A stretch of DNA of 55,154 bases from an uncultured Porphyromonadaceae bacterium (GCA_947175425.1 CAMWMR010000018.1:1-55154), one strand, 5' to 3'; positions 27,250 through 37,408 are shown, numbered from the stretch's first letter. A program made the numbers and translations. The notes: generated from the letters alone by a model not told the origin.

Positions 27250-28701
27250 ATGACCCTCCTCCTCGCTTCGCTGGCTCTCCTTATAGGCGGCTACTTTATC
27301 TACGGGCTTGTTGCGGAACGTGTGTTCGGCATCGACTCCTCGCGAGCCATGCCGGCACACACCAAAGCCGACGGCATTGATTTTGTGCCAATGCCCACAT
27401 GGAAAATTTTCCTTATTCAGTTCCTGAATATTGCCGGTCTCGGGCCGATTTTCGGCGCCATAATGGGCGTTATGTTCGGCCCCGCTGCATTTCTGTGGAT
27501 TGTTATCGGAACTATTTTCGGCGGTGCGGTACACGATTTCATTTCAGCCATGATGTCGGTTCGCAGCGGAGGCGATTCCCTTCCCGAACTTGTAGGACGC
27601 GAGCTCGGCCCTGTTATCAAAAACCTGCTGCGCATTACCTCCACCCTGCTGCTTGTGCTTGTGGGAGCTGTATTCATTCTCACTCCGGCAGGATTGCTCG
27701 CAGGAATGACGCCCGATTGGATGACTCCCGTTTTTTGGACTTGTATAATATTCCTATATTATATACTTGCCACGCTGCTGCCCGTGAACCAGCTCATAGG
27801 GCGCTTCTACCCTATTTTCGGCGCCGCATTGCTGTTTATGGCCGCAGGCCTGCTGTACATGCTGTTGTTCGGGGGCTTTGAAATACCCACCGGGATTGAA
27901 GCAGGACTGTTCAACCGCCACGGAGCTGCCGAGTCGCACCCTATTTTCCCCATGATGTTCGTAAGTATTGCCTGCGGAGCCATATCGGGATTCCATGCTA
28001 CACAATCGCCCATGATGGCACGCTGCCTCACCAACGAAAAGCTTGCGCGCCCTGTTTTTTACGGCGCAATGGTTGCCGAGGGCGTGGTTGCTCTTATCTG
28101 GGCTGCTGCCGCTATATGTTTTACCGGCGGCTACGAACAACTTGGCGCCTATATGGGCGAGCACACAACCGGCGAGCTTGTACACAACATTTCGGTAAGC
28201 TGGTTAGGCAAATTCGGCGGAGCACTTGCCCTTCTGGGGGTTGTGGCAGCCCCAATCACAACGGGTGACACTGCTCTGCGCTCGGCCCGACTTATAGTTG
28301 CCGACTTTATTGGCACCGACCAAAGCCAAATAAGCAAACGCCTGCTTATATCATTGCCTGTATTCGCTGCCACATTCGCGCTTATGCTTTTGGATTTCAA
28401 CGTGCTGTGGCGATACTTCGCCTGGTGCAACCAAACCCTTGCCGCATTTACTCTGTGGGCAGCCACAGTATACCTTGCACGCCACGGAAAGGCTTTTATA
28501 ATTTGCCTTGTCCCGGCATTGTTTATGACATTTGTAGTAATCAGCTACATTCTTTGCGCCCCTTCGCCCGAAGGTTTCGGGCTTCCGTTGTGGGTTGCCG
28601 CTGCAGGGGCTTTCATTGCCGACCTCGTTTGTATCATCTTTTTCGGACGGTATCAGATGCTGCGCCGCGCAGGAAAGCTTGTGCATGATGTATCTTATTG
28701 A
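27250..28701 (+). CDS. cstA: carbon starvation protein A family transporter
   Basis: 483 residues with about 13 hydrophobic segments. The CstA signatures FLNIAGLGPIFGAIMGVMFG and GGAVHDFISAMMSVRSGG are clear, as are SGFHATQSPMMARCL and the FTLWAATVYLA segment. E. coli CstA (701 residues) imports pyruvate or peptides; this is the shorter form common in Bacteroidota. Substrate is therefore uncertain. It sits four bases after floA and six bases before the PHP phosphatase gene. Confidence 0.9.
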   Translation: MTLLLASLALLIGGYFIYGLVAERVFGIDSSRAMPAHTKADGIDFVPMPTWKIFLIQFLNIAGLGPIFGAIMGVMFGPAAFLWIVIGTIFGGAVHDFISAMMSVRSGGDSLPELVGRELGPVIKNLLRITSTLLLVLVGAVFILTPAGLLAGMTPDWMTPVFWTCIIFLYYILATLLPVNQLIGRFYPIFGAALLFMAAGLLYMLLFGGFEIPTGIEAGLFNRHGAAESHPIFPMMFVSIACGAISGFHATQSPMMARCLTNEKLARPVFYGAMVAEGVVALIWAAAAICFTGGYEQLGAYMGEHTTGELVHNISVSWLGKFGGALALLGVVAAPITTGDTALRSARLIVADFIGTDQSQISKRLLISLPVFAATFALMLLDFNVLWRYFAWCNQTLAAFTLWAATVYLARHGKAFIICLVPALFMTFVVISYILCAPSPEGFGLPLWVAAAGAFIADLVCIIFFGRYQMLRRAGKLVHDVSY

Positions 28702-28707
28702 GCTTTT

Positions 28708-29529
28708 ATGGATTTCAAAAAAATTATATCCTCTACCCCCAATTATAATTTTCACAGTCACACACAGTTTTGCGACGGTCACGCCGATATGGCAGTCATG
28801 GCCGCCGCTGCCGTAAAATGCGGAATGGAACATTACGGCTTTTCGCCGCACTCACCTGTTCCGATTCCTTCTCCGTGCAACATGTCGGCCGAAGATGTCG
28901 ACAATTATCTTCAGGAAGTCGCCCGACTAAAGACCCTCCCTGAACTTGCGTCATGCCGGTTCTACGCGGCTATGGAAGTGGATTATTTAGGAACTGAATG
29001 GGGTCCGGCTCACCCGTATTTCAAGAGTCTGCCGCTCGACTATACCATAGGTTCCGTTCACTTTATTCCAACACTTGAAGGCGACCTTATTGACATCGAC
29101 GGCAAATTCGAGAACTTCAGGCAACGCATGAAACACCACTTCCGCAACGATATCGAATATGTTGTTGGTACTTTCTACGCCCAATCGCACGCCATGATTG
29201 AAACCGGCGGATTCGATATACTCGGACATTTCGACAAAGTTGGACAAAACGCCTCCTATTTCTATCCCGGAATAGAGGACAGCGAGTTCTACAAAGGCGA
29301 GGTTCAAAGCCTTATATCGCTTATAACAGAAAAATCGCTTACAATAGAACTCAATACAAAAGCCCGCAAGGAACATGGCCGTTTCTTTCCGGGCGAGCGC
29401 TACTTGCCGCAACTCAAGCAAGCGGGAATAACAATCCTTGTAAACAGCGATGCCCATCACCCCGAACGCATATGCGCATCACGTGACGAGGCTTTTAAAT
29501 TAGTTGATGCCGAATATGCGCACGCTTGA
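28708..29529 (+). CDS. PHP-domain phosphatase, histidinol-phosphatase (HisK/HisJ) type
   Basis: 273 residues with the PHP metal-binding motifs: NFHSHTQFCDGHAD near the N-terminus (about 14-27), HYGFSPHSP, MEVDYLG, GSVHFIP, GHFDKV and NSDAHHPE near the C-terminus. Bacterial histidinol-phosphatases of this kind make histidinol in the last but one part of histidine synthesis. No other his gene is nearby, so another phosphoester substrate is possible. Its last codons overlap the start of the U32 gene. Confidence 0.82.
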   Translation: MDFKKIISSTPNYNFHSHTQFCDGHADMAVMAAAAVKCGMEHYGFSPHSPVPIPSPCNMSAEDVDNYLQEVARLKTLPELASCRFYAAMEVDYLGTEWGPAHPYFKSLPLDYTIGSVHFIPTLEGDLIDIDGKFENFRQRMKHHFRNDIEYVVGTFYAQSHAMIETGGFDILGHFDKVGQNASYFYPGIEDSEFYKGEVQSLISLITEKSLTIELNTKARKEHGRFFPGERYLPQLKQAGITILVNSDAHHPERICASRDEAFKLVDAEYAHA

Positions 29530-31354
29530 ACTTCTTGCGCCGGCACGTAATGCCGAAACCGGACGAACAGCCATACTCGCCGGTGCCGACGCCGTTTATA
29601 TTGGGGCTCCCGCATTCGGAGCGAGGGCTGCCGCAGGCAACAGTGTCGAGGATATTGCGACACTCGCTGCATTCGCTCATCGTTATCGTGCGAAAGTGTA
29701 TGTAACCATGAACACTATCCTCTACGATAACGAGCTTGAAGAAGCCCGCAAGCTCGTATGGCAACTATATGCGGCCGGGGTAGACGCTCTCATTGTGCAG
29801 GATATGGCCTATCTTGAAATGCACCTTCCGCCCATAGCCTTGCACGCAAGCACTCAGTGCGATATCCGAACACCCGAAAAAGCTGCTTTACTGGCAAAAG
29901 CAGGGTTTTCGCAAATTGTTCTTCCGCGCGAGTTTACATTAAAAGAGATTGAGGAAACTCACAAAGCCGCCGGAGTTCCTGTGGAGGTTTTTGTACACGG
30001 TGCGCTGTGTGTGAGCTACAGCGGCGATTGTCAGGCCGGAGCCGTAGCCATGGGGCGCAGTGCAAATCGCGGCGAATGTCCGCAGATGTGCCGACTCCCC
30101 TACGACCTCGTGGACCGAAACGGCAAACAGCTTGGCCCGACAAGGCATTATCTTTCATTGCGCGACCTCAGTCAGATAGATATGCTCGAAGCCCTCATCG
30201 CTGCCGGTGCTTCAAGTTTCAAAATAGAGGGGCGGCTCAAGGATAGCCGCTATGTGGCCAACGTAACCGCCGCCTATTCCCGCGCGCTCGATAAAATTAT
30301 TGCCGCCACCAACGGCGAATTAAGTCGTTCTTCCGCAGGCAAATCCGTTCAAAATTTCACTCCCGACCTTAACCGGACTTTCAACAGAGGATACACAAAT
30401 TATTTTCTGAAAGGCAAAGCAGGAAATATGGCATCGCTGCTCACCCCGAAATGGGTAGGGCCGGAAATAGGCGAAGTACTCCAAAGTTCCGACAAACGCA
30501 ACGGCGCTTTCAAGGCTAAGCTCAACACCTCTCTGTCGAACGGCGACGGATTGGGATTCTTCGATGCCTCCGGGACTTTTTGCGGCTTCCGCCTCAACAA
30601 AATCGAAGGTAACACCCTTTTTCCAGCCACTCCACTGCCGGCTCTGAAACCCGGAACCAAACTCTACCGCAATTCCGACAAAGTTTTTTCCGACACTCTC
30701 GAACGCGAAAACGCTTGCATGCGTAAAATCGATGTGGATATAACGTTGGACGAGAACTGTAACGGTGATATAGTTATCGAAGCCCGCGATGAACGCGGCT
30801 GCTCGGCAACAACATGCCTGCGCATAGAAAAAAACGAAAGCCGAACTCCGCAGGAAGAACTCCGCAGGAAAATCATGGGCAAAACCGGCAACACAATATA
30901 CACTCTGCGAAATATAACCGACAATCTCGGGAATCGGTTTGTATCAGCTTCGGAGCTCACCTCCGCCCGACGCGAAGTGCTTGAGCTGCTGGATAAAGTT
31001 GCCGAAGCAACTTACCGCTACGACCGTCGTCGGCCTTCCGACCTACCCGATGATGCATTTGCAAAACTCGCGCCTCTAAGCTATCACGACAATGTGGCCA
31101 ACCGTCTGTCCAAACATTTTTATGAATCGCACGGAGCCTCGGTTGCGGCAATGGCTATAGAAGTTGAAAAACAGCGAGACAAGGAAACCGTGGTGATGAC
31201 AACGCGCTACTGTGTGCGGCGGGAACTCGGAGCATGTCTGCGCTCGCCGCAGGCATCGCGACTGCCTTCGCCTCTGTTTATCCGAAATAATTCGGGATGC
31301 TACAGACTCGATTTCGACTGCGACAGATGCGGGATGAGAGTTGTTAAACAATAA
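29507..31354 (+). CDS. U32 family protein, RlhA/YdcP-like (23S rRNA hydroxylation) with C-terminal DUF3656
   Basis: 615 residues from ATG 29507; ATG 29516 (MRTLELLAPA) is as likely. Both lie inside the end of the phosphatase gene. The N-terminal U32 TIM-barrel shows ELLAPARNAETGRTAI, GADAVYIGAPAFGAR and VFVHGALCVSYSGDC. Conserved cysteines (C in ALCVSYSGDC, GECPQMC) are candidates for an iron-sulfur site, and FKIEGRLKDSRYVANV is diagnostic. The long C-terminal part fits DUF3656. E. coli RlhA of this architecture hydroxylates C2501 of 23S rRNA with prephenate as a helper metabolite; old labels call the family collagenase or peptidase. The tRNA-modifying TrhP is the alternative. Confidence 0.78.
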   Translation: MPNMRTLELLAPARNAETGRTAILAGADAVYIGAPAFGARAAAGNSVEDIATLAAFAHRYRAKVYVTMNTILYDNELEEARKLVWQLYAAGVDALIVQDMAYLEMHLPPIALHASTQCDIRTPEKAALLAKAGFSQIVLPREFTLKEIEETHKAAGVPVEVFVHGALCVSYSGDCQAGAVAMGRSANRGECPQMCRLPYDLVDRNGKQLGPTRHYLSLRDLSQIDMLEALIAAGASSFKIEGRLKDSRYVANVTAAYSRALDKIIAATNGELSRSSAGKSVQNFTPDLNRTFNRGYTNYFLKGKAGNMASLLTPKWVGPEIGEVLQSSDKRNGAFKAKLNTSLSNGDGLGFFDASGTFCGFRLNKIEGNTLFPATPLPALKPGTKLYRNSDKVFSDTLERENACMRKIDVDITLDENCNGDIVIEARDERGCSATTCLRIEKNESRTPQEELRRKIMGKTGNTIYTLRNITDNLGNRFVSASELTSARREVLELLDKVAEATYRYDRRRPSDLPDDAFAKLAPLSYHDNVANRLSKHFYESHGASVAAMAIEVEKQRDKETVVMTTRYCVRRELGACLRSPQASRLPSPLFIRNNSGCYRLDFDCDRCGMRVVKQ

Positions 31355-31418
31355 CACGAAAACAAACACGTTATTATAACAAGCGCTTCGCTTATTATAA
31401 CATTACTAAATTTAGCCA

Positions 31419-32861
31419 ATGAAGTTAAGCTTTATTGTCCCGCCGTGCTTCGACCACAAGCAAGCTGCCGAACGTACCGCCGGTTGCACACGCGTAGTGT
31501 ATCTGGCGCCCAATATATATGAACTTTCCGTCGCTGCCGTACTGGAGCAGAACGCCGATGATACCGTAGAGTATCACGACTTTGTATATCACCACACAAA
31601 CGAAAAGGAATTCGACAATTTCTTTGCCGCCGACAAGTCGGACATCTATTTCATGTGGACAGTGAACCTGTCCATTCCCACCGACCTCTCGGCAATATCC
31701 GTCATTCGCCGTCACCGACCCGATGTTCCCATTGTACTCATGGGTCCCGGTCCCACACATTTCATTAAAAAATGTCTTGTAGACAAAAATGTATATATCG
31801 TACGCGGCGAACCGGAAGCAACTGTTGCAGAACTTGTGGAAGTTCTGCGCCAAGGCAATAAACCCGAAAACATTGCAGGTGTTTCCTATCTCGATGAATC
31901 GGGCAAGATTGTGAACAACCGCCCGCGTCCGCTTATAAAGGATTTGAACTCGCTGCCGTTTGCGGCCCGTCACCTTGCCGGCGATGCGCGTTACCACAAT
32001 CCCAAGCTCAAGACTTCGCCCTACACAACACTCATCACATCACGCAATTGCCCCTTCCAATGCATATATTGCGTGCCCTCCTCGCTTTCGTTTGCACGCG
32101 AAATTGAATTCCGCCGTGAAAACGGACGCAAACCCACCATAGGTTTCCGCTCACTTGAAAATGTGGAAAAGGAAATTGCCATGCTCGCCCAACAGGGCTA
32201 CAAGGCCATAGGCTTCATGGACGACAATTTCATATGGAACGAGGAACGAACCCGTGGCTTATGCGACATTATGGTGCGCTACAACATGGTGTGGGGATGC
32301 GAAGCACGCGTGGATGCCATTACCGAGCCAATAGCTAAAATGCTCGGCGAAAGCAACTGCCGTTACGTGGATCTGGGAATTGAATCGTTCAACGACGATA
32401 TTCTCGCATACATCAAAAAAGGCATAACATCGGCCGATATATACCGGGCCATCGAACTGCTCAAAAAATACAATGTTCCCGTAAAACTTAACGTGCTCAT
32501 TGGCAGCAGCCCGCTGGAAACTCGCGAAACGGTGATACACACCCTCAAAGAAGCCAAGAAACTGGATGTCGACCAGGTGATGTTCAATATCGTATCCCCA
32601 TTCCCCGGTACCGAATACTACAAAATATGCAAAGAAAACGGCTGGATCGAGGGCGACGACTATGTACCCACCGACGTGCAGCGCGAATCCATTCTCCGTT
32701 TGCCTCAGCTCAGCGCTCGCGAAATGGAAAAATTGCTTTTCCGCAACAACCTCAGCTTTTTCCTTTCGCGCCGTTTCATTAGCAAACAACTGCGCCGTTT
32801 CCGCTCGCCCGGCGAATTTATTGCGGCTTTGAAAGCCTTGAAACTGAAACTGTTCGGATGA
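31419..32861 (+). CDS. B12-binding domain radical SAM protein
   Basis: 480 residues. The N-terminal 150 residues look like a cobalamin-binding Rossmann domain (VVYLAPNIYELSVAAVL; VLMGPGPTHF). The radical SAM core follows with SRNCPFQCIYC, a CxxxCxxC cluster motif near residue 211, and IGFMDDNFIW and DLGIESFNDDIL strands. This is the BchE-like class, which includes C-methylases and cyclases acting on lipids or natural products. The substrate is unknown. The following glycosyltransferase starts within its stop (ATGA), which suggests a shared pathway, perhaps on a surface glycan or lipid. Confidence 0.85.
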   Translation: MKLSFIVPPCFDHKQAAERTAGCTRVVYLAPNIYELSVAAVLEQNADDTVEYHDFVYHHTNEKEFDNFFAADKSDIYFMWTVNLSIPTDLSAISVIRRHRPDVPIVLMGPGPTHFIKKCLVDKNVYIVRGEPEATVAELVEVLRQGNKPENIAGVSYLDESGKIVNNRPRPLIKDLNSLPFAARHLAGDARYHNPKLKTSPYTTLITSRNCPFQCIYCVPSSLSFAREIEFRRENGRKPTIGFRSLENVEKEIAMLAQQGYKAIGFMDDNFIWNEERTRGLCDIMVRYNMVWGCEARVDAITEPIAKMLGESNCRYVDLGIESFNDDILAYIKKGITSADIYRAIELLKKYNVPVKLNVLIGSSPLETRETVIHTLKEAKKLDVDQVMFNIVSPFPGTEYYKICKENGWIEGDDYVPTDVQRESILRLPQLSAREMEKLLFRNNLSFFLSRRFISKQLRRFRSPGEFIAALKALKLKLFG

Positions 32862-33604
32862 AAATTTCGGTTATTGTTCTCACCTGCAACCAGCGGGAAC
32901 TCACCATGCAGTGCCTGCGCTCCCTTGCAAAGTTTTTTGCCGAGGACGATAACGAACTTATTCTTGTTGACAACGGTTCCTCCGACGGAACAGCCGATAA
33001 AGTGCGGAAAACCTTTCCCGAAGTACGAATAATCGAACTTGCCGAAAACCGTGGTGTTGCCGCCGGCCGCAACATAGGGCTCGCAGCGGCAAAAGGCGAG
33101 TATCTCATGATACTCGACAACGATACCATTGCATCGCCAAAAGCCGTGAAAGCGCTTGCCACCTATCTTGAAAAAAATCCCGAAGTAGGCATAGTAGCTC
33201 CGCGCCTCGTCAGCCCCGAGGGAAAGGTTCAACGCAGCTACAAAGGTTTTCCGGGAATAGGTGTTAAACTGAGCAATGTCCTTGCACGAGGCAAAAACAG
33301 CATTGCGACAAAACCGCCGATAAAAATAACCGAACCTTTCTATGTAATAGGTGCGGCGCAAATGTTCACCCGTCTTGTTTACGAACTTGCAGGCCCGCTG
33401 GACGAAAAAATTTTTTTCGGGCCGGAAGACGCCGATTTCTGCATGGCTGTGCGCGGAATATGGAAAAAAGTGGTGTACCTGCCACACATAACTATAATAC
33501 ATCACTGGCAGCGGTCGACTCACAAACGCCTGCTCAGCAAGGGTTCGGCACGACATGCCGGAGCATTACTGTATTTTTATATCAAACATCATCGTTTTTT
33601 TTAA
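32858..33604 (+). CDS. glycosyltransferase family 2
   Basis: 248 residues, one GT-A domain. The N-terminal strand MKISVIVLTCNQRE, LILVDNGSSDGTADKV, NRGVAAGRNIGLAAAKGEYLMILDNDT with the D-N-D metal motif, and the later FFGPEDADFCM with the catalytic acidic residues are all present. It is close to rhamnosyltransferase-type enzymes, but donor and acceptor are not readable. Overlap by four bases with the radical SAM gene indicates coupled translation. Confidence 0.87.
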   Translation: MKISVIVLTCNQRELTMQCLRSLAKFFAEDDNELILVDNGSSDGTADKVRKTFPEVRIIELAENRGVAAGRNIGLAAAKGEYLMILDNDTIASPKAVKALATYLEKNPEVGIVAPRLVSPEGKVQRSYKGFPGIGVKLSNVLARGKNSIATKPPIKITEPFYVIGAAQMFTRLVYELAGPLDEKIFFGPEDADFCMAVRGIWKKVVYLPHITIIHHWQRSTHKRLLSKGSARHAGALLYFYIKHHRFF

Positions 33605-33635
33605 TCCGCAGCTGCTGCAGTTACCGAAAAATAAC

Positions 33636-33643
33636 TAATTTTG
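33636..33643 (+). promoter_or_regulatory. -7 element of the lipoprotein gene
   Basis: TAATTTTG precedes the ATG at 33665 by 21 bases, so the leader is about 15-17 bases. This supports the internal ATG rather than an in-frame TTG at 33641, which lies inside the promoter. Confidence 0.6.
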
Positions 33644-33664
33644 CGTATCCTAATACCGATATAT

Positions 33665-34480
33665 ATGAAACGTTTATCCTATTTGACAATCAGCCTTGTT
33701 CTCAGTATAATAATGCTGGCATCGTGCTCGGGCAATTCTCAGTCCGACGAAGCTTTGGCGAATCTTGCCGTTACAGTGGACACCGAGCTTCAAAGTCTCG
33801 CAAAAGGCAGTCCCGACTGGCTTGGCGTCGGTGGTGTATCCTACGAAGACAAAGTATTTAAAATCGAACTCTGTTTGGAACAGCTCAGCGCCGATGCAAT
33901 CGAGCAACCCCTTGCCGAGTACGCAACCGCCATTTATATGCGTTCACACACCGGCGCCACACTCGACGGCATTGTGAACAATCTTGTTAAAACCGACGGC
34001 AAAATGGTTATAGAACTCTCCGATGCCGACGGGGCCTCCAAAAGCTTTGAAATAAGTGCATCGCGCTTGCGCCGTCTCGTTGTTGCCAAACTCATGGAAC
34101 TAGATTACAATGCCGTTAAAGAAAATGTAAGCGACATACTCTCCGCCAATTGCGAAACCTACAGTGCCGACATGCGTGCGGCTTCCTGCGATTTTGAGCT
34201 TAACGGCGGCTTTGCACAGTACACTCTCACATTCCCCGCATCCACTGCGTATGCACAGTACACCACAGGCTCGCTTGCAGGACGTTTCTTGAAAATCCTC
34301 CGCCCCGCTTACGAGAAAATGGGCGACTGCGAGCCAATTGTACGCGAACTTATGGAATCGCTCGGAATCGACGGATACCGCTTTATCTGCACCGCTCAAG
34401 ACGGTAAAACTTTACGTGCTCCAATAGCATGGCGACTGCTCGACCAGGCACCTGCCACAACCCAAAATAACGAAGAATAA
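33665..34480 (+). CDS. lipoprotein of unknown function
   Basis: 271 residues. [21 protein letters not shown] ends in a lipobox (LASC), so the mature protein should start at Cys21 and be lipid-anchored. The rest is acidic with alternating helices and strands; I do not recognise a family. pepT starts one base after its stop, so the two are likely co-transcribed. Its own promoter is at 33636. Confidence 0.72.
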   Translation: MKRLSYLTISLVLSIIMLASCSGNSQSDEALANLAVTVDTELQSLAKGSPDWLGVGGVSYEDKVFKIELCLEQLSADAIEQPLAEYATAIYMRSHTGATLDGIVNNLVKTDGKMVIELSDADGASKSFEISASRLRRLVVAKLMELDYNAVKENVSDILSANCETYSADMRAASCDFELNGGFAQYTLTFPASTAYAQYTTGSLAGRFLKILRPAYEKMGDCEPIVRELMESLGIDGYRFICTAQDGKTLRAPIAWRLLDQAPATTQNNEE

Positions 34481-34481
34481 A

Positions 34482-35705
34482 ATGAATCTTGTTGACCGCT
34501 TCCTGCAATATGTGAAATTCGACACCCAAAGTGACGAACTCACAAATATGACGCCCTCCACTCCGGGGCAGATGATTTTTGCCGAACACCTCAAAAAGGA
34601 ACTTGAGGCAATGGGTCTTGAGGAAATAACACTCGACGACAACGGCTACCTCATGGCCACCATTCCGGCAAACACCGACAAAAACGTACCCACAATAGGT
34701 TTTATAGCTCACCTCGATACAAGCCCCGATATGTCGGGACGCCATGTTTCGCCTCGCATTGTCGAGAACTATCCCGGCGGCGACATTGTGCTGAATGCCG
34801 AAAACAACATTCGCCTCTCCCCTGCCGATTTCCCCGAGCTTGAAAAATATGTAGGACAGGATCTCATAGTAACCGACGGCAATACCCTGCTCGGCGCCGA
34901 CGACAAAGCCGGCATTGCCGAAATAATAACCGCCGCCGATTATCTTCTTCATCACCCCGAAATCAAGCACGGCAAAATACGAATTGCTTTCAATCCCGAC
35001 GAGGAAATCGGCAAAGGCGCCCACAAATTCGATGTTGAGCACTTCGCTGCCGATTGGGCCTATACTATGGACGGCGGTGAATGCGGAGAACTCGAATACG
35101 AAAACTTCAACGCAGCTGTTGCCAAAGTAAGCTTCAAAGGCCGCAACGTGCATCCCGGCTATGCAAAACACAAAATGATTAACTCCATGCGCATTGCAAA
35201 TCAGTTTGTGATTATGCTGCCCCGCTGGGAAACACCCGAACACACCGAAGGCTACGAAGGTTTCTATCACCTTGTTTCCATGCAAGGCACTGTTGAGGAA
35301 ACCGTGCTCACCTACATTATCCGTGACCACGACCGCGACCGCTTCGAACGCCGCAAGAAAGAGCTGGAACACCTCGCCCGCAAAATTAACCACGAGTATC
35401 CCGACTGCTGCTCGATTGAAATAGCCGACCAGTACTATAACATGCGCGAGAAAGTTGAACCGGTAAAATATATTGTAGACATTGCCGAGGAAGCCATGCG
35501 CAAAATAGGCGTTACTCCCAAAGTCCAGCCTATTCGCGGGGGAACTGACGGCGCTCAGCTGTCGTTCAAAGGACTGCCCTGCCCCAATATTTTTGCCGGC
35601 GGACTTAATTTCCACGGCCGTTACGAGTTCGTGCCCATACAAAGCATGGAAAAGGCAACCGAGCTTATTGTCGAAATATGTAAGTCGGTAGCCGAGTGTG
35701 ACTAA
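34482..35705 (+). CDS. pepT: peptidase T (tripeptide aminopeptidase)
   Basis: 407-residue M20B metallopeptidase that releases the N-terminal residue of tripeptides in the cytoplasm. Zinc ligands are in IAHLDTSPD (His and Asp), [11 protein letters not shown] (Asp), [10 protein letters not shown] (catalytic and ligand glutamates), [12 protein letters not shown] and the C-terminal [11 protein letters not shown] region. VKFDTQSDE near the start and [13 protein letters not shown] match the family closely. It is followed, with an eight-base overlap, by miaA. Confidence 0.95.
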   Translation: MNLVDRFLQYVKFDTQSDELTNMTPSTPGQMIFAEHLKKELEAMGLEEITLDDNGYLMATIPANTDKNVPTIGFIAHLDTSPDMSGRHVSPRIVENYPGGDIVLNAENNIRLSPADFPELEKYVGQDLIVTDGNTLLGADDKAGIAEIITAADYLLHHPEIKHGKIRIAFNPDEEIGKGAHKFDVEHFAADWAYTMDGGECGELEYENFNAAVAKVSFKGRNVHPGYAKHKMINSMRIANQFVIMLPRWETPEHTEGYEGFYHLVSMQGTVEETVLTYIIRDHDRDRFERRKKELEHLARKINHEYPDCCSIEIADQYYNMREKVEPVKYIVDIAEEAMRKIGVTPKVQPIRGGTDGAQLSFKGLPCPNIFAGGLNFHGRYEFVPIQSMEKATELIVEICKSVAECD

Positions 35706-36603
35706 ACTGCTTGTTGTCGTAACCGGGCCTACAGCCTCGGGCAAAACCGAACTTGCCGTACGCCTTGCCGAGCTCTACAACACGGAGATAGTCTCGGCCG
35801 ATTCACGACAAATTTACAAAGACCTGCCCATAGGCACGGCCGCACCCTCGCCGGAGGAGTGCAGCCGTGCTTTTCATCATCTTGTCGGCACATTACCGCT
35901 CGATGCCTATTACAGCGCAGCCCGCTTTGAAGAGGACGCTTTGGCGATTCTCGAAAATATTTGGAAACATACGGATATAGCCATTGTGTGCGGCGGCTCG
36001 ATGATGTACGTCGACGCCCTTGTCAACGGCATTGATGAAATGCCCCTTGTAAGTGCCGAAACACGCAACTATGTTCTTTCTCTTCTGAATCAGCATGGTC
36101 TCGAAGGTGTGCTTGCGCAACTGCAGATTTGCGATCCCGTGTACTGGCAGGAAGTGGATCGCGCCAATACCCGCCGCGTTGTCCATGCGCTGGAAGTAAG
36201 CCTTCAAGCCGGTGTTCCGTATTCGTCGTTGCGCACCGGAGCAAAAAAGCAACGCAATTTCCAATGCCTTAAATTTGCATTGGAACTCCCGCGCGAGGAA
36301 TTGTTCGGGCGCATCAACACCCGTGTGGAAAAAATGATAGCCGCCGGACTTGAGCATGAAGCCCGCGCAGCTATGCAAAAGGGTGAATTCAATTCACTTA
36401 ATACGGTTGGTTACAAAGAAATGGCCGCCTATTTTCGCGGAGAATTCACATTGCCGCAGGCAATTGCGCGTATTCAGAAAAACACCCGTGTATATGCCAA
36501 GAAACAGCTCACATGGCTAAAGCGTGATTCCTCGGTAATTTGGCTGCCTCCGAAGGACGCTTACGAACGCGCCTGCAGCATTATTTCAGAAATTATACCC
36601 TAA
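35698..36603 (+). CDS. miaA: tRNA dimethylallyltransferase
   Basis: 301 residues. MiaA adds dimethylallyl to N6 of A37 in tRNAs reading UNN codons. The P-loop [10 protein letters not shown] (about 9-18), [16 protein letters not shown], the [15 protein letters not shown] segment and RVVHALEV are typical, as is [12 protein letters not shown] and the tail [10 protein letters not shown]. The start is GTG at 35698, inside the pepT end. The last 18 bases overlap the convergent beta-barrel gene. Confidence 0.95.
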   Translation: MTKLLVVVTGPTASGKTELAVRLAELYNTEIVSADSRQIYKDLPIGTAAPSPEECSRAFHHLVGTLPLDAYYSAARFEEDALAILENIWKHTDIAIVCGGSMMYVDALVNGIDEMPLVSAETRNYVLSLLNQHGLEGVLAQLQICDPVYWQEVDRANTRRVVHALEVSLQAGVPYSSLRTGAKKQRNFQCLKFALELPREELFGRINTRVEKMIAAGLEHEARAAMQKGEFNSLNTVGYKEMAAYFRGEFTLPQAIARIQKNTRVYAKKQLTWLKRDSSVIWLPPKDAYERACSIISEIIP

Positions 36604-37251
36604 AGCTATGGCTATGGCACTGCGGTGAATACGGATTTTTTTGTCCTTGTCGCCAAAACTTGCCAAAGGAGTGAAATTTACTCCGGCCGACAAGCCTATA
36701 TAATAACTTTTTGCAAACGTGAGACTCAGCCCTATTCCCCACAGGCCGCTCACACGTTTCCACCCGTTGTGGAGCAGGTTTATTGTCTGTGCAGGCATGG
36801 GCTCGGGCAATGCCATATTTGGAAGAACTCCCTGTTTTGCCGATAAGGCAACCAAAAGTTCCGGGCCTGTATAAACACCTAATGTAAGATTGGGCGAAAG
36901 TGTGAAATTGTAACCGAAATTCACAGGTATACGCAAGCCGTAGAACTTTGCAGAACCTTCGTAATAATAATTGTCGTTGAACTTCACCATATCCTTGGAA
37001 TCCATGCCGATGTACTGGAACAGAAGCCCCGGCTCGATATAGAAACCATTGGATAGAGGAAACTGAGCAACACCACCCAACGAAAAGCCTGAGCCGGTTT
37101 TATACACCGAGCTTGCGCCGGAGGGGAACGATACGTCCATGGCCAGACGCACACCGTATACCGGTGCCGGATTTTCTACAGGCGTTTCCGCTGCTGCCAA
37201 TCCGGCCGAACACATAAGCAGAATCAAAGCTGAAATAAAGTTGCGAAGCAT
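36586..37251 (-). CDS. outer-membrane beta-barrel protein (PorT-like)
   Basis: 221 residues with a signal peptide (MLRNFISALILLMCSAGLAAA). The rest is a series of alternating amphipathic strands (YGVRLAMDVSFP, FYIEPGLLFQYIG, IPVNFGYNFTLSPNLTLGVYTGPE) ending in the aromatic residue typical of outer-membrane barrels (IALGYNF). It matches the small 8-stranded barrels common in Bacteroidota. Function is unknown. Its 3' end overlaps miaA by 18 bases on the opposite strand. Confidence 0.8.
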   Translation of the reverse strand: MLRNFISALILLMCSAGLAAAETPVENPAPVYGVRLAMDVSFPSGASSVYKTGSGFSLGGVAQFPLSNGFYIEPGLLFQYIGMDSKDMVKFNDNYYYEGSAKFYGLRIPVNFGYNFTLSPNLTLGVYTGPELLVALSAKQGVLPNMALPEPMPAQTINLLHNGWKRVSGLWGIGLSLTFAKSYYIGLSAGVNFTPLASFGDKDKKIRIHRSAIAIALGYNF

Positions 37252-37316
37252 AATCCATTCTTTTTATTCGATATATATTATAATGGTTTACAGCTCTTAA
37301 AGTTCACCGTCGGAAT

Positions 37317-37336
37317 GTTAATGCCGCGGCATTAAC
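37317..37336. promoter_or_regulatory. 20-base perfect palindrome, possible operator
   Basis: GTTAATGCCGCGGCATTAAC is its own reverse complement. It lies 66 bases upstream of the beta-barrel start and 72 bases downstream of the leucine-rich repeat stop. A dimeric regulator binding site is the simplest reading; no T run follows, so it is not a standard terminator. Confidence 0.4.
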
Positions 37337-37346
37337 AAATTAATAA

Positions 37347-37375
37347 AGGGGGCGACTCGCGCGAGCCGCCCCCTC
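37347..37375 (-). terminator. GC-rich hairpin after the leucine-rich repeat gene
   Basis: GGGGGCG (37348-37354) with CTCG (37356-37359) pairs with CGAG (37362-37365) and CGCCCCC (37367-37373), one mismatch in the middle. On the minus strand it is followed by TTTATTAATTTG. It should end transcription from the leucine-rich repeat gene. Confidence 0.65.
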
Positions 37376-37408
37376 CGGGAAGTATTCAGATATTATCGCA
37401 TTAGAATG

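Noticed and set aside
31371-31401. Direct repeat TTATTATAAC on both sides of AAGCGCTTCG
   Set aside because: Ten-base AT-rich repeat in a short leader; could be chance or a weak hairpin, with no other support as a mobile-element trace.
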